Part shown: piece by piece, positions 11,037 to 23,061 of the stretch | Layout: every line of letters starts with the position of its first letter | Numbering within the stretch: position 1 is the stretch's first letter | Assembly (NCBI GenBank): GCA_029204225.1 | Contig: MU835682.1 | Location: forward strand, 1-37,241 | Origin: Diphasiastrum complanatum | Lineage: Eukaryota > Streptophyta > Lycopodiopsida > Lycopodiales > Lycopodiaceae | Direction: 5' to 3' | DNA length: 37,241 nucleotides | The notes under the pieces: model-generated | Seen by the model: the letters and a program-made list of their open reading frames with translations, nothing else | The model's database searches: none | What the model was told of the DNA's origin: nothing | Program-made: the position numbers and the translations under genes

Positions 11037-11427
11037 ATAATGACGGGTGGAGACCCATTTACAAGAATATACACAACTATATAGTCATAGATGTAAATGA
11101 GCCTCCACCCACTTTGGTAGGTGAAGATCGTTGCTCCCAAAGTCATCCTCCAAATGTCTTAGTGGGAATGGTTAACCAAATCCTACCAAATGCTTGGGAG
11201 ATGACCTCCATATATAGTTTCCATTGCCTTTCAAATGTCATATTTGATTATGGGATAATGCAGCCTTGCCACGTGTAAGCACGTCATAAACCACATCTTC
11301 CATCAAGAAAAACAAAATTATTTGAATTAATACAAATGTCCAAATCAAAAAACAAAAATTTCTACTGGGTTTCCACCCGCTGTGGCAACAGAAAAAAAAA
11401 AAACATTCTACCGCAACGGGTGCACTC

Positions 11428-11526
<99 letters not shown>

Positions 11527-11599
11527 AACTCAAACTCTCTTCTCTCCGGCCGCGGCGGGTGGAGATCCCTTAGGGAAAAAAAATTGTGATGGGTCTCCA

Positions 11600-11600
<1 letters not shown>
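11037..11600. repeat. Degraded palindrome members around a (CT)n tract
   Basis: Partial arms of the palindrome occur at 11040-11060 (TGACGGGTGGAGACCCATTT), 11098-11120 (left-arm type), 11366-11390 (GGGTTTCCACCCGC), 11549-11570 (GCGGCGGGTGGAGATCCC) and 11588-11600. They are less complete than those at 10 kb. The stretch 11130-11330 between them shows no gene. Confidence 0.7.
11430..11525 (+). repeat. (CT)n microsatellite, 96 bp
   Basis: Uninterrupted CT run between degraded palindrome arms. Confidence 0.98.
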
Positions 11601-12433
<833 letters not shown>

Positions 12434-12659
12434 ATTGGAATGGATAAAAGCATGTTCATTGTCTCCAAGGTATTAAAGATGGATTGTCCCCTACCGTACC
12501 CTCATGGAAACTTTGAGCATCTTCAAGACATATATGACAGCTCGATAGATGTGATGGCAAATAGAATATTGTGGGATAATACAAATATTGTGAAGATGGA
12601 TAAATGTTTCTAAAGAGGGAAGAAGATTGGACATTAGGGGTAGTAAGTGTGAGCGGAAA

Positions 12660-14345
12660 ATGTATTTCGCAATTAGGATTTTAGAAATCTCAGTAAATAA
12701 TTGCTTACTATTGGATATTAATTTTCTGTGAAGAATGGAATTCATAACTTATATATTTGTAACCATTGAGCTATCCAAAGTTTTGGATGTCAATTGTGAT
12801 GTTAAAAGTAGAATCTGATACATGGATTACATTGGATCTGTTAATTGATAGAAGCTTGTCCCCAAAGTTGATGTTCTTGGATCCAGGGGGATTTAAAGCT
12901 TATCATTAACCTGTAAGAATCAGAATGTAGTGTTGAACCATCTTAATTATTCTTTCTAAATCATAGAATCAAGTGTGGATTAGTGGTATCCATCTAATAG
13001 GCATGCCAGCCATCCAAATAAATGGATTCTCCTTTATTTGGGAACAAGAGATAATATCCTATAGTGATTATAGGACAGCTAGAAGATCAGTGGTTCTCTA
13101 GAATATCATATAAGGCGGTTAAGGATTTTCTGGAAAGAAAAGTTGGTGGTATGATACATCAAAAATTTTGGAAAGAAAATTCTAGGACTATAAAGATCTG
13201 ATGATCAATGGTGTGTTTTAGTACCTAGTCGCGATGTGGGAAAAAAGTAAACCATTCGATCAAATGTGGGGTATTTTGGGGAATTTTGAGGTTTAGTCTA
13301 GATCCCAATGTGGTATCTCATTATCTACAAAATTAGAGGCCCTCGAATCTATTTCTCACTTTGTTAATTAATCCTTTACTTCTTAGTAATTTCTCGAATA
13401 TAAGGCATCAGACTGGTTCATATGATTCTTTCTAGCGTGAAGTTATTCTTTTGAAAGACTGTTATGTCATATAAATTACTACTTATGTGAATAGACTTGG
13501 AATTTAGATAAATTCTAAGGTCAAAGTATTTCGATGTCTTAGACCTTAGATATCTATGTAGCATAAATGGATTTCAATGGAATGATTGTATTGTCACTTG
13601 GGTTGAAAATATTTGAAGGAAAAGTCCACTTTGTAATAGAGTGAATCCTTTATTGGAATGCACTTATTATTGACTTTTCTTGGATTTAGATATTTTCATA
13701 TATCATCTTTCCAGTTAACTTTTATTAAAATTCTATAACTTCTTTAAAAGGAGGGGTGAAGTGGAATAAAATTCTATTTGGAAATCTATAGGTTGCATAG
13801 TTTTTGGAAGAGATCCAGCTATGGTATAGAAATTAGGTTTGGTTTGAAAATAATTTCGGATAGATTCAGAGTAAGATACCTAATTGGAACTTTTCGAATA
13901 AGAGAAATTCTCTAGGGATTGTGTGGACAATCTGGAACTAGAACATGTTTGATATTTGAATTATTTTTAATAAGTAGTATAGTGAATGATCAAAGGTTAC
14001 TAATTCCATTTTGGCTGGAATAGAAGTAAGTTTGATCAGAAGTTAAGTCTGAGAGTTCTGAATTGGATCAACCTAATCTTAGTTTGAGTACTAGGATCAG
14101 AGAGGGGTTGATCTAGTGGAGGAATTATGTAATTAGAAGTAAGTTGGATTGGAAAATTGTTGAGAGGGAATGCTATTCATCTCAGAGATTTCTCGGATAT
14201 ATTATTTACTCATGAGAAACATAAAAATTTTTGTAGCTGAGTTACAAGATCTCAATGAGATATGTGAGTAATATATGTGGGTTCTGGAGGAATCTACCAA
14301 TTAGAATGTGTTTATGTACTGGGTCATAGTGAGATTATTCACATA
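12660..14345 (+). repeat. 1.7 kb dispersed repeat, copy 1
   Basis: This stretch matches 20235-21905 in the same orientation almost throughout. For instance about 57 bases around CGGATAGATTCAGAGTAAGA (13856-13913) are identical in both. Copy 1 has 12 bases (CTCTAGGGATTG) that copy 2 lacks near 13913. Similarity ends at CACATATGT. No intact ORF exists in either copy. From its position before the LTR at 15351, and of copy 2 after the LTR at 17413, I infer internal sequence of a non-autonomous LTR element. Confidence 0.85.
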
Positions 14346-15350
14346 TGTGCACGATTAATCTTGTATTAATCTACTGTGTATTCCTGGTTACAAGGATTAT
14401 TTGGTGCACTTAACCTAATCGGTGAACATAGACATATGATCAAGTATTGTTTGACAGATACTTGCAGAGTTAACAAATCTTTGTATAGAAGATTTATGGA
14501 TTAACTTACAAATGATTTGGGTAAGGATGTAAATGTGGTGTCATACTAATATAATTGAGATCTGCACCTAGACATTTAAGATTTCTGAATCATTGGCAAT
14601 TAACTTGAGTAGTTGGTTACTCCAGAATGAAGTTAATTGGTAAAACAATCAGTGTGACATGGATTCACTGAAAACTGTTAATTTTAAATTATATTGCTTG
14701 TAAGATGCATCATTAGTGAATCATTTGGATTCATCAGTTAAAATTATGTGCATTGGATATACATTATTCTTGGGATAGAGTATTCCTTAGTTAAGAAAAG
14801 GACTCAGCTCATTAGTGATTGTATCCCAGAGAGCTCAATAGGATAACGAATCATAATGGATCCAAAAATTAATAACTAAATTGATATTCAGCAGGACTTT
14901 GGGTCTCTAGATGTGATTATGGATTGTAATCTAAAGTTTTTGTAATTGAAGACGATTGTCATTTTGGTATGCGTTTACCAGTGGTTTATAGAGATAATTT
15001 CAAATTGTAATTATCATTTTTTTTCTTTAACTTTAATCTCCTAAGTTAGAAAATATTTCACTCAGTGGTTCATGTAAGTGTTTTACATGAAGGTGATATT
15101 ACTAACTTGTGTTGAGTATAACCCTGTTGAGAAAATATATCTCTTAGTGTATTTTTCAAACCAGAGTTTGTACTCCATAACAGAGATTAACAATTGGAAA
15201 TAGGTTTATCTCTGAGTACTTGTTTGATATGAAAGTCAGACTAAGGATAATATTTTTTCTCGGTTAATATTGAAAGTTAAAGGAACTGTTCTTGTAATTC
15301 TTTCTTGTCTTGAGGAGCTTCTAAAGATAGAAGCAGCTTAAGGAGAGAAG
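14346..15350 (+). other. Probable internal sequence next to a 3' LTR
   Basis: There is no usable ORF and no recognisable protein motif. By position it is the 3' part of the element that ends in the partial LTR at 15351. The purine-rich AAGGAGAGAAGAATGG at 15337-15352 lies where a polypurine tract could be, but the homologous LTR begins internally, so this is uncertain. Confidence 0.4.
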
Positions 15351-15809
15351 AATGGTATAGCCATATTCGGTTAAGGACCTGGAATAGTCCTAATATGGTA
15401 GACCGGCCCTCCAGTACTCCAGATTATTGGTCACGCCGAGATTTAATTCCATGTTACCTTGAGAGGACCCAGACACTCTAATTGAGACATTTGGAGCATT
15501 GCATGTCTGTGTGACGGATATAGGCAGGAGGATTGCATGAAGAGATGTGATCTATTTATAGTTGACCTGCATGGAGATTGCATGGTTTCATGCACAAGAC
15601 TCTACTCTCTATATAATGAGGTGGGGATTCTCCCATCGACATATTGGGTTTAGGTCACCAGTTTCTCTCTTCTCCTCTTGCTTCACATGGCATGGCTTGG
15701 GGGCTAGATCCAGTTTTGATCTAGGTTTAGTTGGGCGGTTTGGCTCCATAGTCTCTTCTATTGTGTTCTCCTATCCTCATCTTAGGGGTAATCCTTTTGG
15801 GTCACTACA
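15351..15809 (+). mobile_element. Partial LTR lacking its 5' ~210 bp
   Basis: From TGGTATAGCCATATTCGG to GGGTCACTACA it aligns with 17619-18097 with few mismatches. Shared landmarks are ATGGTAGACCGGCCCTCCAG, GAGAGGACCCAGACACTCTA and a TATA-like TATATAATGAGG at about 15613. It has lost the first ~210 bp of the LTR, and about 21 internal bases near 15460. It is not followed by a primer binding site, which suits a 3' LTR or a solo remnant. Confidence 0.88.
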
Positions 15810-15812
15810 AAA

Positions 15813-16269
15813 ATGGATGTAGAATTTCTGCCTCGACGGTTCTGTGGGCGAAAAGGTGATGCACCATTATCTGAGTTCACACCTGATAGGGAGGTTGCGG
15901 TGGACAAATTTGTTGCAGTTCAGCCTGCGGATGATGTTCCAATTTGGGTGGCCAGGATCATCGCAGTTGAAACTAACACTGAAGGTTTGGTCACAAAATT
16001 CAAAGCACTATGGTATGAACCTAAGTCCAGTCGAAAACGTGGCAAGAATCTGGTCAACAACAAAGTCTTGTACGAAGGCTGCCTATCGAAAGAATGGGTT
16101 CCAAAAAACGACGGAGCAGAAGATGTAGAAGTCAATACGGAATCGTTGTGGAAAAATAATATCTATCCCAAAAATAATTGTAGCACACATCAAGGACCAT
16201 TTGTCCAAAGCCCTTGAAGAATGTGCAGCTAATATTGATTCAGAGTAGGAAGTAGATACAATACTGAGA
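15813..16269 (+). pseudogene. ORF of unknown identity directly after the LTR
   Basis: An open frame of 134 codons starts at an ATG four bases after the LTR end. It contains FVAVQPADDVPIWVARIIAV, KFKALWYEPKSSRKRG and LSKEWVPKND. The pattern of a 'may be used / carries in / WYEP' strand-rich segment recalls small reader-type domains that follow transposase or chromatin proteins, but I cannot name it. After a frameshift near 16155 it continues as PKIIVAHIKDHLSKALEECA and meets a TAG at 16246, then TAA near 16275. So it looks like the broken C-terminal part of a longer protein. The base composition is more balanced than the AT-rich surroundings. Confidence 0.45.
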
Positions 16270-17150
16270 CTCTAAGAGTCCTGGTTACAATTGTCAATAA
16301 CCATTATTGTAATAATAGGACTTGTAATCATGTACTTGATAGTAAATACTTTTGTAATATTTTGTAGTTATTACAATGACCATCATGATCAATCATGATG
16401 CTTTTGATCCCAAAAGAAATCTTCATCAATGTACCAGTGTGCGTTCAATTTAATAAAGTATGTATAATAATGTTCCAGTCTCATTCTATGTTGTTGTTGG
16501 ATTATTCAAAATTTGGTTGTGATCTGAATAATTATTGTAGTTATTGAGGCATATCTTATCGCAATGTGGAATTTATGTATTTTCGCGATATCAACTAGAT
16601 TTATTATATTGATAGTATGTTATCAACTAGATATATTATATTGATTGTATGTTATCTCAACTGGATTTATTATATTGATTGTATGTTATCTATGCATCTT
16701 TTTTGAACATTGGAATATCAAATTATTGTAAGCTCGATCGTGACCTGAACAATTATCATTACAATTGTTAATATAGCAAATCTTATTGCAAACAATGTGA
16801 ATGTATATGAACTTGGTGAAACAATGTTTGGATTCAATGTAATTGTATATTAGGTCAATTATATATTAGTTGTTGTAGAAAAAGAAGTCATTAATCAATT
16901 TCAAAATGATCATAGTTATTTTGAAACATTTGTTTGTTTCACGATTGATATCAGCTTGCACTATAACCGAAGAAAAACTTTGATTTTTAGTTATTCTTGG
17001 AAAAGGGGACCTTTGGATGGCATTTTCAAAAAATAGTCCACAAAAAATGGAAAAGTCCAAAATTAGTTGATTTAGTGTTATAATGAAATCCCAAAATTGA
17101 AGTTAAAAAACATTTCTAGCCTTGTGCTACAAAAAGAATTTTTTTTTTTA
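16270..17150. other. No gene recognised; AT-rich
   Basis: No coding pattern on either strand. It contains the tandem repeat listed separately at 16589-16686 and a run of T at 17140-17150. Confidence 0.5.
16589..16686 (+). repeat. Tandem repeat, 32-34 bp x 3
   Basis: Three units of the type TATCAACTAGATTTATTATA followed by TTGATTGTATGT. Units start at 16589, 16621 and 16653; the third has a two-base insertion. Confidence 0.9.
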
Positions 17151-17155
17151 TTGAG

Positions 17156-17397
17156 TCACTTGGCACGCTGACGTGCCAAGTGATTAAAATAAAATAAAAT
17201 AAAATTTGCCCTGGCAGCCCACCACCATAGCACGCCGGCGTGCTATGGTGGCAGGTTGCAAGGGCACAAATTATTTTTTTTTCCTGGCTGAATCACTTGG
17301 CACGCTCGCATGCCAAGTGATTCAGTCAAAGTTTTTTTTACTTGGGCTCCTTGTGGTCCCTTGCGATTCAGCCCACCGCTAGGGACCGCAAGGAGCC
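17156..17397. other. Cluster of four strong inverted repeats
   Basis: Four hairpins lie within 242 bp. 17156-17183: 12 bp perfect arms (TCACTTGGCACG), loop CTGA. 17222-17251: a perfect 30 bp palindrome, half-site CCACCATAGCACGCC. 17288-17325: 15 bp perfect arms (CTGAATCACTTGGCA), 8 base loop. 17345-17397: 17 bp arms (GGCTCCTTGTGGTCCCT) with one mismatch, 19 base loop. The first and third share CACTTGGCA. The fourth ends 15 bp before the LTR at 17413. Function unknown. Confidence 0.93.
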
Positions 17398-17412
17398 TCC
17401 TTGTAGTCCTTG

Positions 17413-18097
17413 TGTTAGAAATTAAGCTCACAGTTTTCTCCTTGGTGATATAATCTATTCAAAACTCTTTCTGCATATTTTTTGTCAATGATCTAGGATC
17501 AGATGCAACCTATCTTGGTTCTATGTCTGCTCATCGGATACCTGCAGGAATTACAAATCTCTATTTGCTCCCTGCATATTTGATTGTGTTTTTGACACAG
17601 ACAACAGCACCTGCAAAATGTTATGGCCATATTCGGTTAAGGAACTGGAATAGTTCTAATATGGTAGACCGGCCCTCCAGTGATCAAGATTATTGGTCAC
17701 GCCGAGATGTAATTCCGAGTCAAGGCCTATTTGTGACTAATTACCTTGAGAGGACCCAGACACTCTAATTGAGACATTTAGAGCATTGCATGTCTGTGTG
17801 ACGGATATAGGCAGGAGGACTGCATGAAGAGATGTGACCTATTTATAGTTGACCTGCATGGGGATTGCATGGGTTCATGCATAGGACTCTACTCTTTATA
17901 TAATGAGGTAGGAATTCTCCCGTCGACATATTGGGTTTAGATTACCAGTTTCTCTCTTCTCCTCTAGCTTTCACATGGTATGGCTTGAGGGCTAGATCCA
18001 GGTTTGATCTAAGTTTGGTTGGGCAGTTTGGCTCCATAGTCTCTCTTATTGTGTTCTCCTATCCTCATTTTAGGAGTTATTTCTTAGGGTCTTTACA
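17413..18097 (+). mobile_element. Complete 5' LTR, 685 bp
   Basis: It starts TGTTAGAAATTAAGCTCACAG and ends GGGTCTTTACA, that is TG...CA, with a primer binding site one base later. Its beginning matches the LTR at 2462 and its last ~480 bp match 15351-15809. A TATA-like TATATAATGAGG occurs near 17898, some 200 bp before the end, which is a reasonable promoter place. The open frames inside it are not genes. Confidence 0.9.
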
Positions 18098-18098
18098 T

Positions 18099-18110
18099 TG
18101 GTATCAGAGC
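18099..18110 (+). other. Primer binding site (initiator Met tRNA type)
   Basis: TGGTATCAGAGC is the usual complement to the 3' end of plant initiator methionine tRNA used by copia elements. It lies one base after the LTR and so fixes the LTR end and the plus orientation of the element. Confidence 0.93.
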
Positions 18111-18793
18111 CCGGCTAAGATGTGGTCATGGAATGGGGACAAGCTCTACATCGGATTGGAAGTTGGAAGCGCTTGGATTTACATCCCGGTGGGACTTACA
18201 TCCCGGTGGGACTGCTGATTTCTCAAGGTAATTAGGAGTTGGATTCACTAATTCCAGTTTAATGCATGCTTGTCAAATATGGTGGTAGAGTGCTCTTCTA
18301 CATGTTTGGTTTGCAATAGATGCTATGAATTGGTGTAGACTTCATTGTCAAATTCCTGGTGCCTTGAGAACGCTTTCATTTGATGTAGAATATTTTGCTT
18401 GGGTAGATTTATTTGCTTGTTGTGTTGCCTAAATCTACTTGTTAGAGGAGTTGAATAACTCACATGAGTCCATAATGTTTACACGATTTAGTTTCAGGTT
18501 AAGCTGCAGGACGTTTGTTGATAAATTGGTATGGGATCAATTTATCCGGAGTTAATAGACTTACTGATAAATTGGTATGGGATCAATTTATCCGGAGTTA
18601 ATAGACTTACTGCAGCTAGGAGCTTGAACTTAATTGACTGCATGTTAAGGATTTGAAGTTTTAGAACTAATCCTCTGAAAATTAAAAAACATGCAAAGCT
18701 GTGAACAGAGACTGGAAATTGTACGTTGAATACTCTCTAATCATAGGCAGAAAAAAGCAAATAGTACAGTGTGGAGCACCCTAATCAGTGGAG
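18111..18793 (+). other. Non-coding leader of the LTR element
   Basis: No gag-like sequence follows the primer site. The stretch holds a 17 bp direct repeat (TACATCCCGGTGGGACT, twice at about 18180-18212) and the 46 bp tandem duplication listed at 18520. A lack of gag supports a non-autonomous element. Confidence 0.55.
18520..18611 (+). repeat. Perfect 46 bp tandem duplication
   Basis: Two identical 46 bp units (GATAAATTGGTATGGGATCA...GACTTACT) follow each other without a gap. The absence of any mismatch suggests a recent event compared with the decay around it. Confidence 0.95.
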
Positions 18794-19345
18794 TTAATTA
18801 TTCCCTGTTGAAACAATTATGATTGTTTGGAATAGTTGATTGCATGTGCTTGAATTTTCATAAGAAACATTTCCCTGCAAGAAATTAGTTACATCTGTGC
18901 TAGGGAATGGATTTTTTGTGGAAATGAAAACCCTGTCATTGAAAACTTTGGACAGTGGTTGAAGAGCACCCTGCTGGGCAGCGTTGGTGGCCAGAATTAG
19001 CTGTTTTCTGACCATTCTGGAGAGCTGTCTAGCGCCTGAATCCATGGAGGCAGCTGATGGCTGTTGATTGACTCTTGATCCGGAGGTCCCTGTGGATATT
19101 GAAGCTGTGTCAGAAAGCGCTGGAGTTGTCTTCCTTGTGAAGCGTAGAAGGCAGGACCCTGCTATCGCTTTGGTAGGCTGCTGCTGTTCCAGTGGGAGTT
19201 GCCGTGAGTTGCACCCCTGCTTATCAGCCCGGACAGCTGCATGTTGATTCCAAGCAGCGAGGGTAGCCTGATGTTGAATGAGCCTAGCGATGGCGGCTGT
19301 AGCGGCCGTGCAGAAGCTCGTGATCGATTTCACCCTGATTTGCAC
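18794..19345 (-). CDS. Uncharacterised ORF, 183 codons, doubtful
   Basis: An open minus-strand frame of 183 residues starts at an ATG at 19345. The frame is richer in G+C than its surroundings and codes for an Ala/Gln/Ser/Thr-rich protein (TAATAAIARLIQHQATLAAW, LPLEQQQPTKAIAG). I see no domain, signal peptide or membrane segment. It lies inside a supposed non-autonomous LTR element in antisense direction, so it may be a captured gene fragment or only a chance frame. The open frame continues upstream of the ATG for a few codons only. Confidence 0.25.
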   Translation of the reverse strand: MQIRVKSITSFCTAATAAIARLIQHQATLAAWNQHAAVRADKQGCNSRQLPLEQQQPTKAIAGSCLLRFTRKTTPALSDTASISTGTSGSRVNQQPSAASMDSGARQLSRMVRKQLILATNAAQQGALQPLSKVFNDRVFISTKNPFPSTDVTNFLQGNVSYENSSTCNQLFQTIIIVSTGNN

Positions 19346-20234
19346 CTGGGGCAGTTGAAGTAGGGCGTTTTCCTATTCTTGCTTAAACTCCAACGACCCT
19401 AATCCCTTATGCTTGTTAGGGTTTTGATGTGGTTGGCCACAATGGAGGGCCTTTATCTTTTTGCATGCCTCTAAATGTAAGGGTTATAGCTTTTTGCATT
19501 GTTAGGAAAGACATTGCATTGGGGTTTTAAATTTGGTTTAAATGGGTATTCCATCGTCGGTTACTTTTCCAGTAATGCATGGGAAACAATTTGATCTAAT
19601 AATGGATTACCATAGGTAAAATCTATATGTGGATTCTCTAGGCCATAACCAAGAGGGGGTGTGACGATAATTTTGCTATCCTAACAGGCTGTCCATGAAT
19701 TTGATTCATAGATTTAGGATCGACAGCAAGATATTCGTTTCTCATGGGTTACCTTTTTCAAGACGATATCCGATTTAAGAAAATTTAATTTTTCTGGTAC
19801 TATGCTTAGTGGTGACTAAACTTTGAAAGCATGTGTTCTCCCCAGATTAAAACTTAAAATGAATTTTTTTTTTTGTTGAATTTCAAGTTTGGTTAAAATT
19901 TGTAGGATTTCCATTCATGTAATTTCGTATTATAAGTTTGGATAGTTTTGTTAATATTGATGGAGTAATGCCAAACCAGTCAATAAAAAGAAAAAACAGT
20001 CCAATTATATTGGAAAAATTGTAATAGGAATTGAACAAAAGTAAAAACCTAATTCCATTTCCAGATAAATCCTATGGTGAATCGTATGCAAATTTTGCAG
20101 ACTAGTGGATGATTTTTGTATATTGGTGATTCAACTCAGGTATAGGATAGAAATGAAATTGTTTCCGACTTTTTTCCTACTATAATTCATTTTTTTAACA
20201 TTTACTAATGTCTTTATATCTTCGTTGTACCTTA
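19346..20234. other. No gene recognised
   Basis: AT-rich sequence between the antisense ORF and repeat copy 2. There is no coding pattern, and no hairpins comparable with those at 17.2 kb. Confidence 0.5.
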
Positions 20235-21905
20235 GCTGAAAGATTTTCAGGGGGCTGGAAATTCTAAGGGGGTCCCTGTAAATAATTGCTTAATACCGGA
20301 TATTAATTTCTTGGATTGAATTCATTTAGTTGAATTCTTGACTAATATCTTTGTAACTATTGAGTAGTCCACAGTTTTGGATGTCGATTGTGATGTTAGA
20401 AGTAGAATTTGGTACATGGATTACATTGGATCTGTTAGTTGATAAAAGCTTGTCCCTAGAGTAATGCTCTTGGATCCTGGGGGATTTCTTATTATTAACC
20501 AGAAAGGATCAGAATGTAATGTTAACCGTTAATTCTTTTGTTTAGATCACAGGGTCAGGTGTGGATTTGTTGTATCCATCTGATAGGCATGTCAGTCATC
20601 CAAATGAAGGGATTCTCCAATTTTTGGGAACAAGAGATAATATCCTATATGGATTATAAGACAACTAGATGATCAAGGGATCTCTAGAATATCAGATAAG
20701 GCAGTTAAGGGTTTTTTAGAAGGAAGAGCTAATGGTATGAGACATCAGTAATTTTGGAAAGAAAATTCTAAGACTGTAAAGGTCTGATTATCAATGGAGA
20801 ATTTTAGTACCTAGTCATGATATGGAAAAATGAAAAACCATTGATATTTTGGAAAAATTTGAAGTTTGATCTAGATCCCAAGGTGGTATCTCACTATTTA
20901 CAAAATCAGAGGCCCTCAAATCTATTTCTTTCTTAATTAATCTTTTACTTTTTACTAATTTCTCGAATATAAGACATCAGATAGGTTATATGATTCTTTC
21001 CAACATGAAGTTATTCTTCTGAAAGATTGTTATATCATATGAATTACTATTTGTGTGAATAGACTTGGAATTCAGATAAATTCTAAGGTCAAAGTGTTTC
21101 AATTTCTTAAATCTAGGATAACTTTGTTGCATAGATATATTCTAGTAGATGATTGTATTGACACTCGGGTTGAAAATATTTGAAGGAGAAGTCATGTTTC
21201 TAATAGAGTGAATCCTTTTATGGAATGCACTTATTATTGACTTTTCATGGATTTAGATATTTTCATATATCATCTTTCCAGTTAACTTTTATTGAAAGTG
21301 ATAATTTTTTAAAAAGGAGGGGTGAAGTGATGGAATAAAAATCTATTTGGGAATCTGTGGGTTGCATAGTTTTCAGAAGAGAACTAGTTGTGGTATAGAA
21401 ATGAGATTTGGTCTAAAAGTAATTTCGGATAGATTCAGAGTAAGATACCTAATTGGAACTTTTCGAATAAGAGAAATTTGTGGACAATCTAGAACTAGAA
21501 CAAGTTTGAACATTTGAATCATTATCTATGAGTAGTACAGTGAAAGGTCAAAGGTTACTAATTTCATTTTGATTGGAATAGGAGTAAGTTTGATCAGGAT
21601 TTTAATTAGGAATGTCTGTATTAAATCAACCTAATCTTAGTTTAAATACTAGGATCAGAGAGGGGTTGATACTAAGTGAAAAAATTATGTAATTAGAGGT
21701 AAGTTGGATTGGAAACTGTTGAGAATGAATGTTATTCGTCTTAGAGATTTTTCGGATATGTTATTTACTCATGAGAAATGGAAATTTTTTAGTAGCTAAG
21801 TTACAAGATTCTCAATGAGATATGTGAGTAACATATGTAGGTTCTGGAGAAATCTACCAAATAAAAATGTGTTTATGTATTGGGTCATAGTGAGATTATT
21901 CACAT
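20235..21905 (+). repeat. 1.7 kb dispersed repeat, copy 2
   Basis: It matches 12660-14345 in the same orientation, with small insertions and deletions spread through both copies. It starts about 2.1 kb after the primer site at 18099, and its similarity to copy 1 ends at CACATATGT. The following 300 bp (21906-22215) are unrelated and contain no recognisable gene. The arrangement suggests that this element lost its 3' half. Confidence 0.85.
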
Positions 21906-22215
21906 ATGTACCAGTGGCATATAGAACTTGAATATCTAGCACTTACTGTCAGAGAATCCTATTTGAAAAATGTACCTAAAATCCAATATTTTCCTAGTGA
22001 GAAAGATTTTGGAATGATTTTTACTTTTCTTGAGTTATATTGGACATATGCTCCAGTATCCTGTAAATGATTAAGTATGGTTTTAGATTCCAAAAAATTA
22101 TGATTGATGAATCAATTTATGATTGACGGATCATAAATAGATATTTAATTATTGTCAAAGGATTATAAGAAATTGTGATGATTTTTTAAGTGTGCGATTA
22201 ATTATGAGATCAATT

Positions 22216-22461
22216 TCACTTACTAATCTCCTTGAGTAGCTCATTGGTAACATTCATCTTGATCATGTGTAGAGCTTTCTTTTCTCTCTTGCCAAACTTC
22301 ATTTGATCTTGTTGAACCAAGGGTCTCTCCTCCAACCCTACAACAATATCCATCAACTCAAGCATTTCAAGAAGTGATTCCATTCTCACCTTCCATGTAC
22401 AGTAGTTGGATGAGGTAAGCCTATCATTGCCTTCCAACATGAATCCACTTGATGTTGCCAT
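22216..22461 (-). pseudogene. copia gag, N-terminal fragment
   Basis: The minus-strand translation from the ATG at 22461 gives MATSSGFMLEGNDRLTSSNY, CTWKVRMESLLEMLELMDIV, then EKKALHMIKMNVTNELLKEI. This is the N-terminal copia gag pattern L-x-G...NY-x-x-W-K-x-x-M, here with the Trp intact. A further in-frame ATG exists upstream at 22530, but family members start close to the NY-x-x-W block, so I prefer 22461. The frame stops at 22216 just after the EIS motif; the rest of gag and all of pol are absent. It belongs with the primer site and LTR to its right. Confidence 0.85.
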
Positions 22462-23049
22462 GTTGCAATGACCTGATCTTTCTCTTTCAACTTGTTCCAA
22501 TGCACAAAGCACTCTTTTGAATAACAACAAATGTTTCCAAAAAGAAATCAGAAAGATATGGAACCTCTCAATTCTCTTCTAGCACTTATAACTAGCAAAT
22601 CAACACATAGAATGAAGAAATCTTGATCAACCTATGATCTACCAGAAATTAATGAATCTTGCCACTTCCTAAGATTGAAACACACTTTATTGAAGTCCAA
22701 CAACCTCAAAAAATAGAGATCCAATAAAAAAAATAGGGTTTTGACAAAATCACAAAAATAGGATCTTCCAAATTCTACATGCAATTGCAACAAACTTGAT
22801 ACAAAATCTTGTAGTCTCTAATGAAGCTTTCCTAATGCATCAAAAATCGGCCAAATCTAGTAAGGCGCGTGTAAAATCAGCCTACTTCAAGTTCATAAAC
22901 CTAAATTGAGTTTTGACCTACAAAAGATCAATTCTACATATGCAAAATGCTTGATTTTATAGTAGAAATCAATCTAGCACACTCTAGAATTGGTAACTCC
23001 TCCAAATCTTTGATAAATGTGGCTGATCCTTTCATAACCTGCAACACAA
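22462..23049 (-). other. 5' leader of the minus-strand copia
   Basis: About 590 bp between the gag start and the primer binding site. It has no coding pattern, as expected for the untranslated leader. Confidence 0.6.
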
Positions 23050-23061
23050 GCTCTGATACCA
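23050..23061 (-). other. Primer binding site (initiator Met tRNA type)
   Basis: GCTCTGATACCA on the plus strand is TGGTATCAGAGC on the minus strand. It directly abuts the LTR at 23062 and shows the element runs leftwards. Confidence 0.93.
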
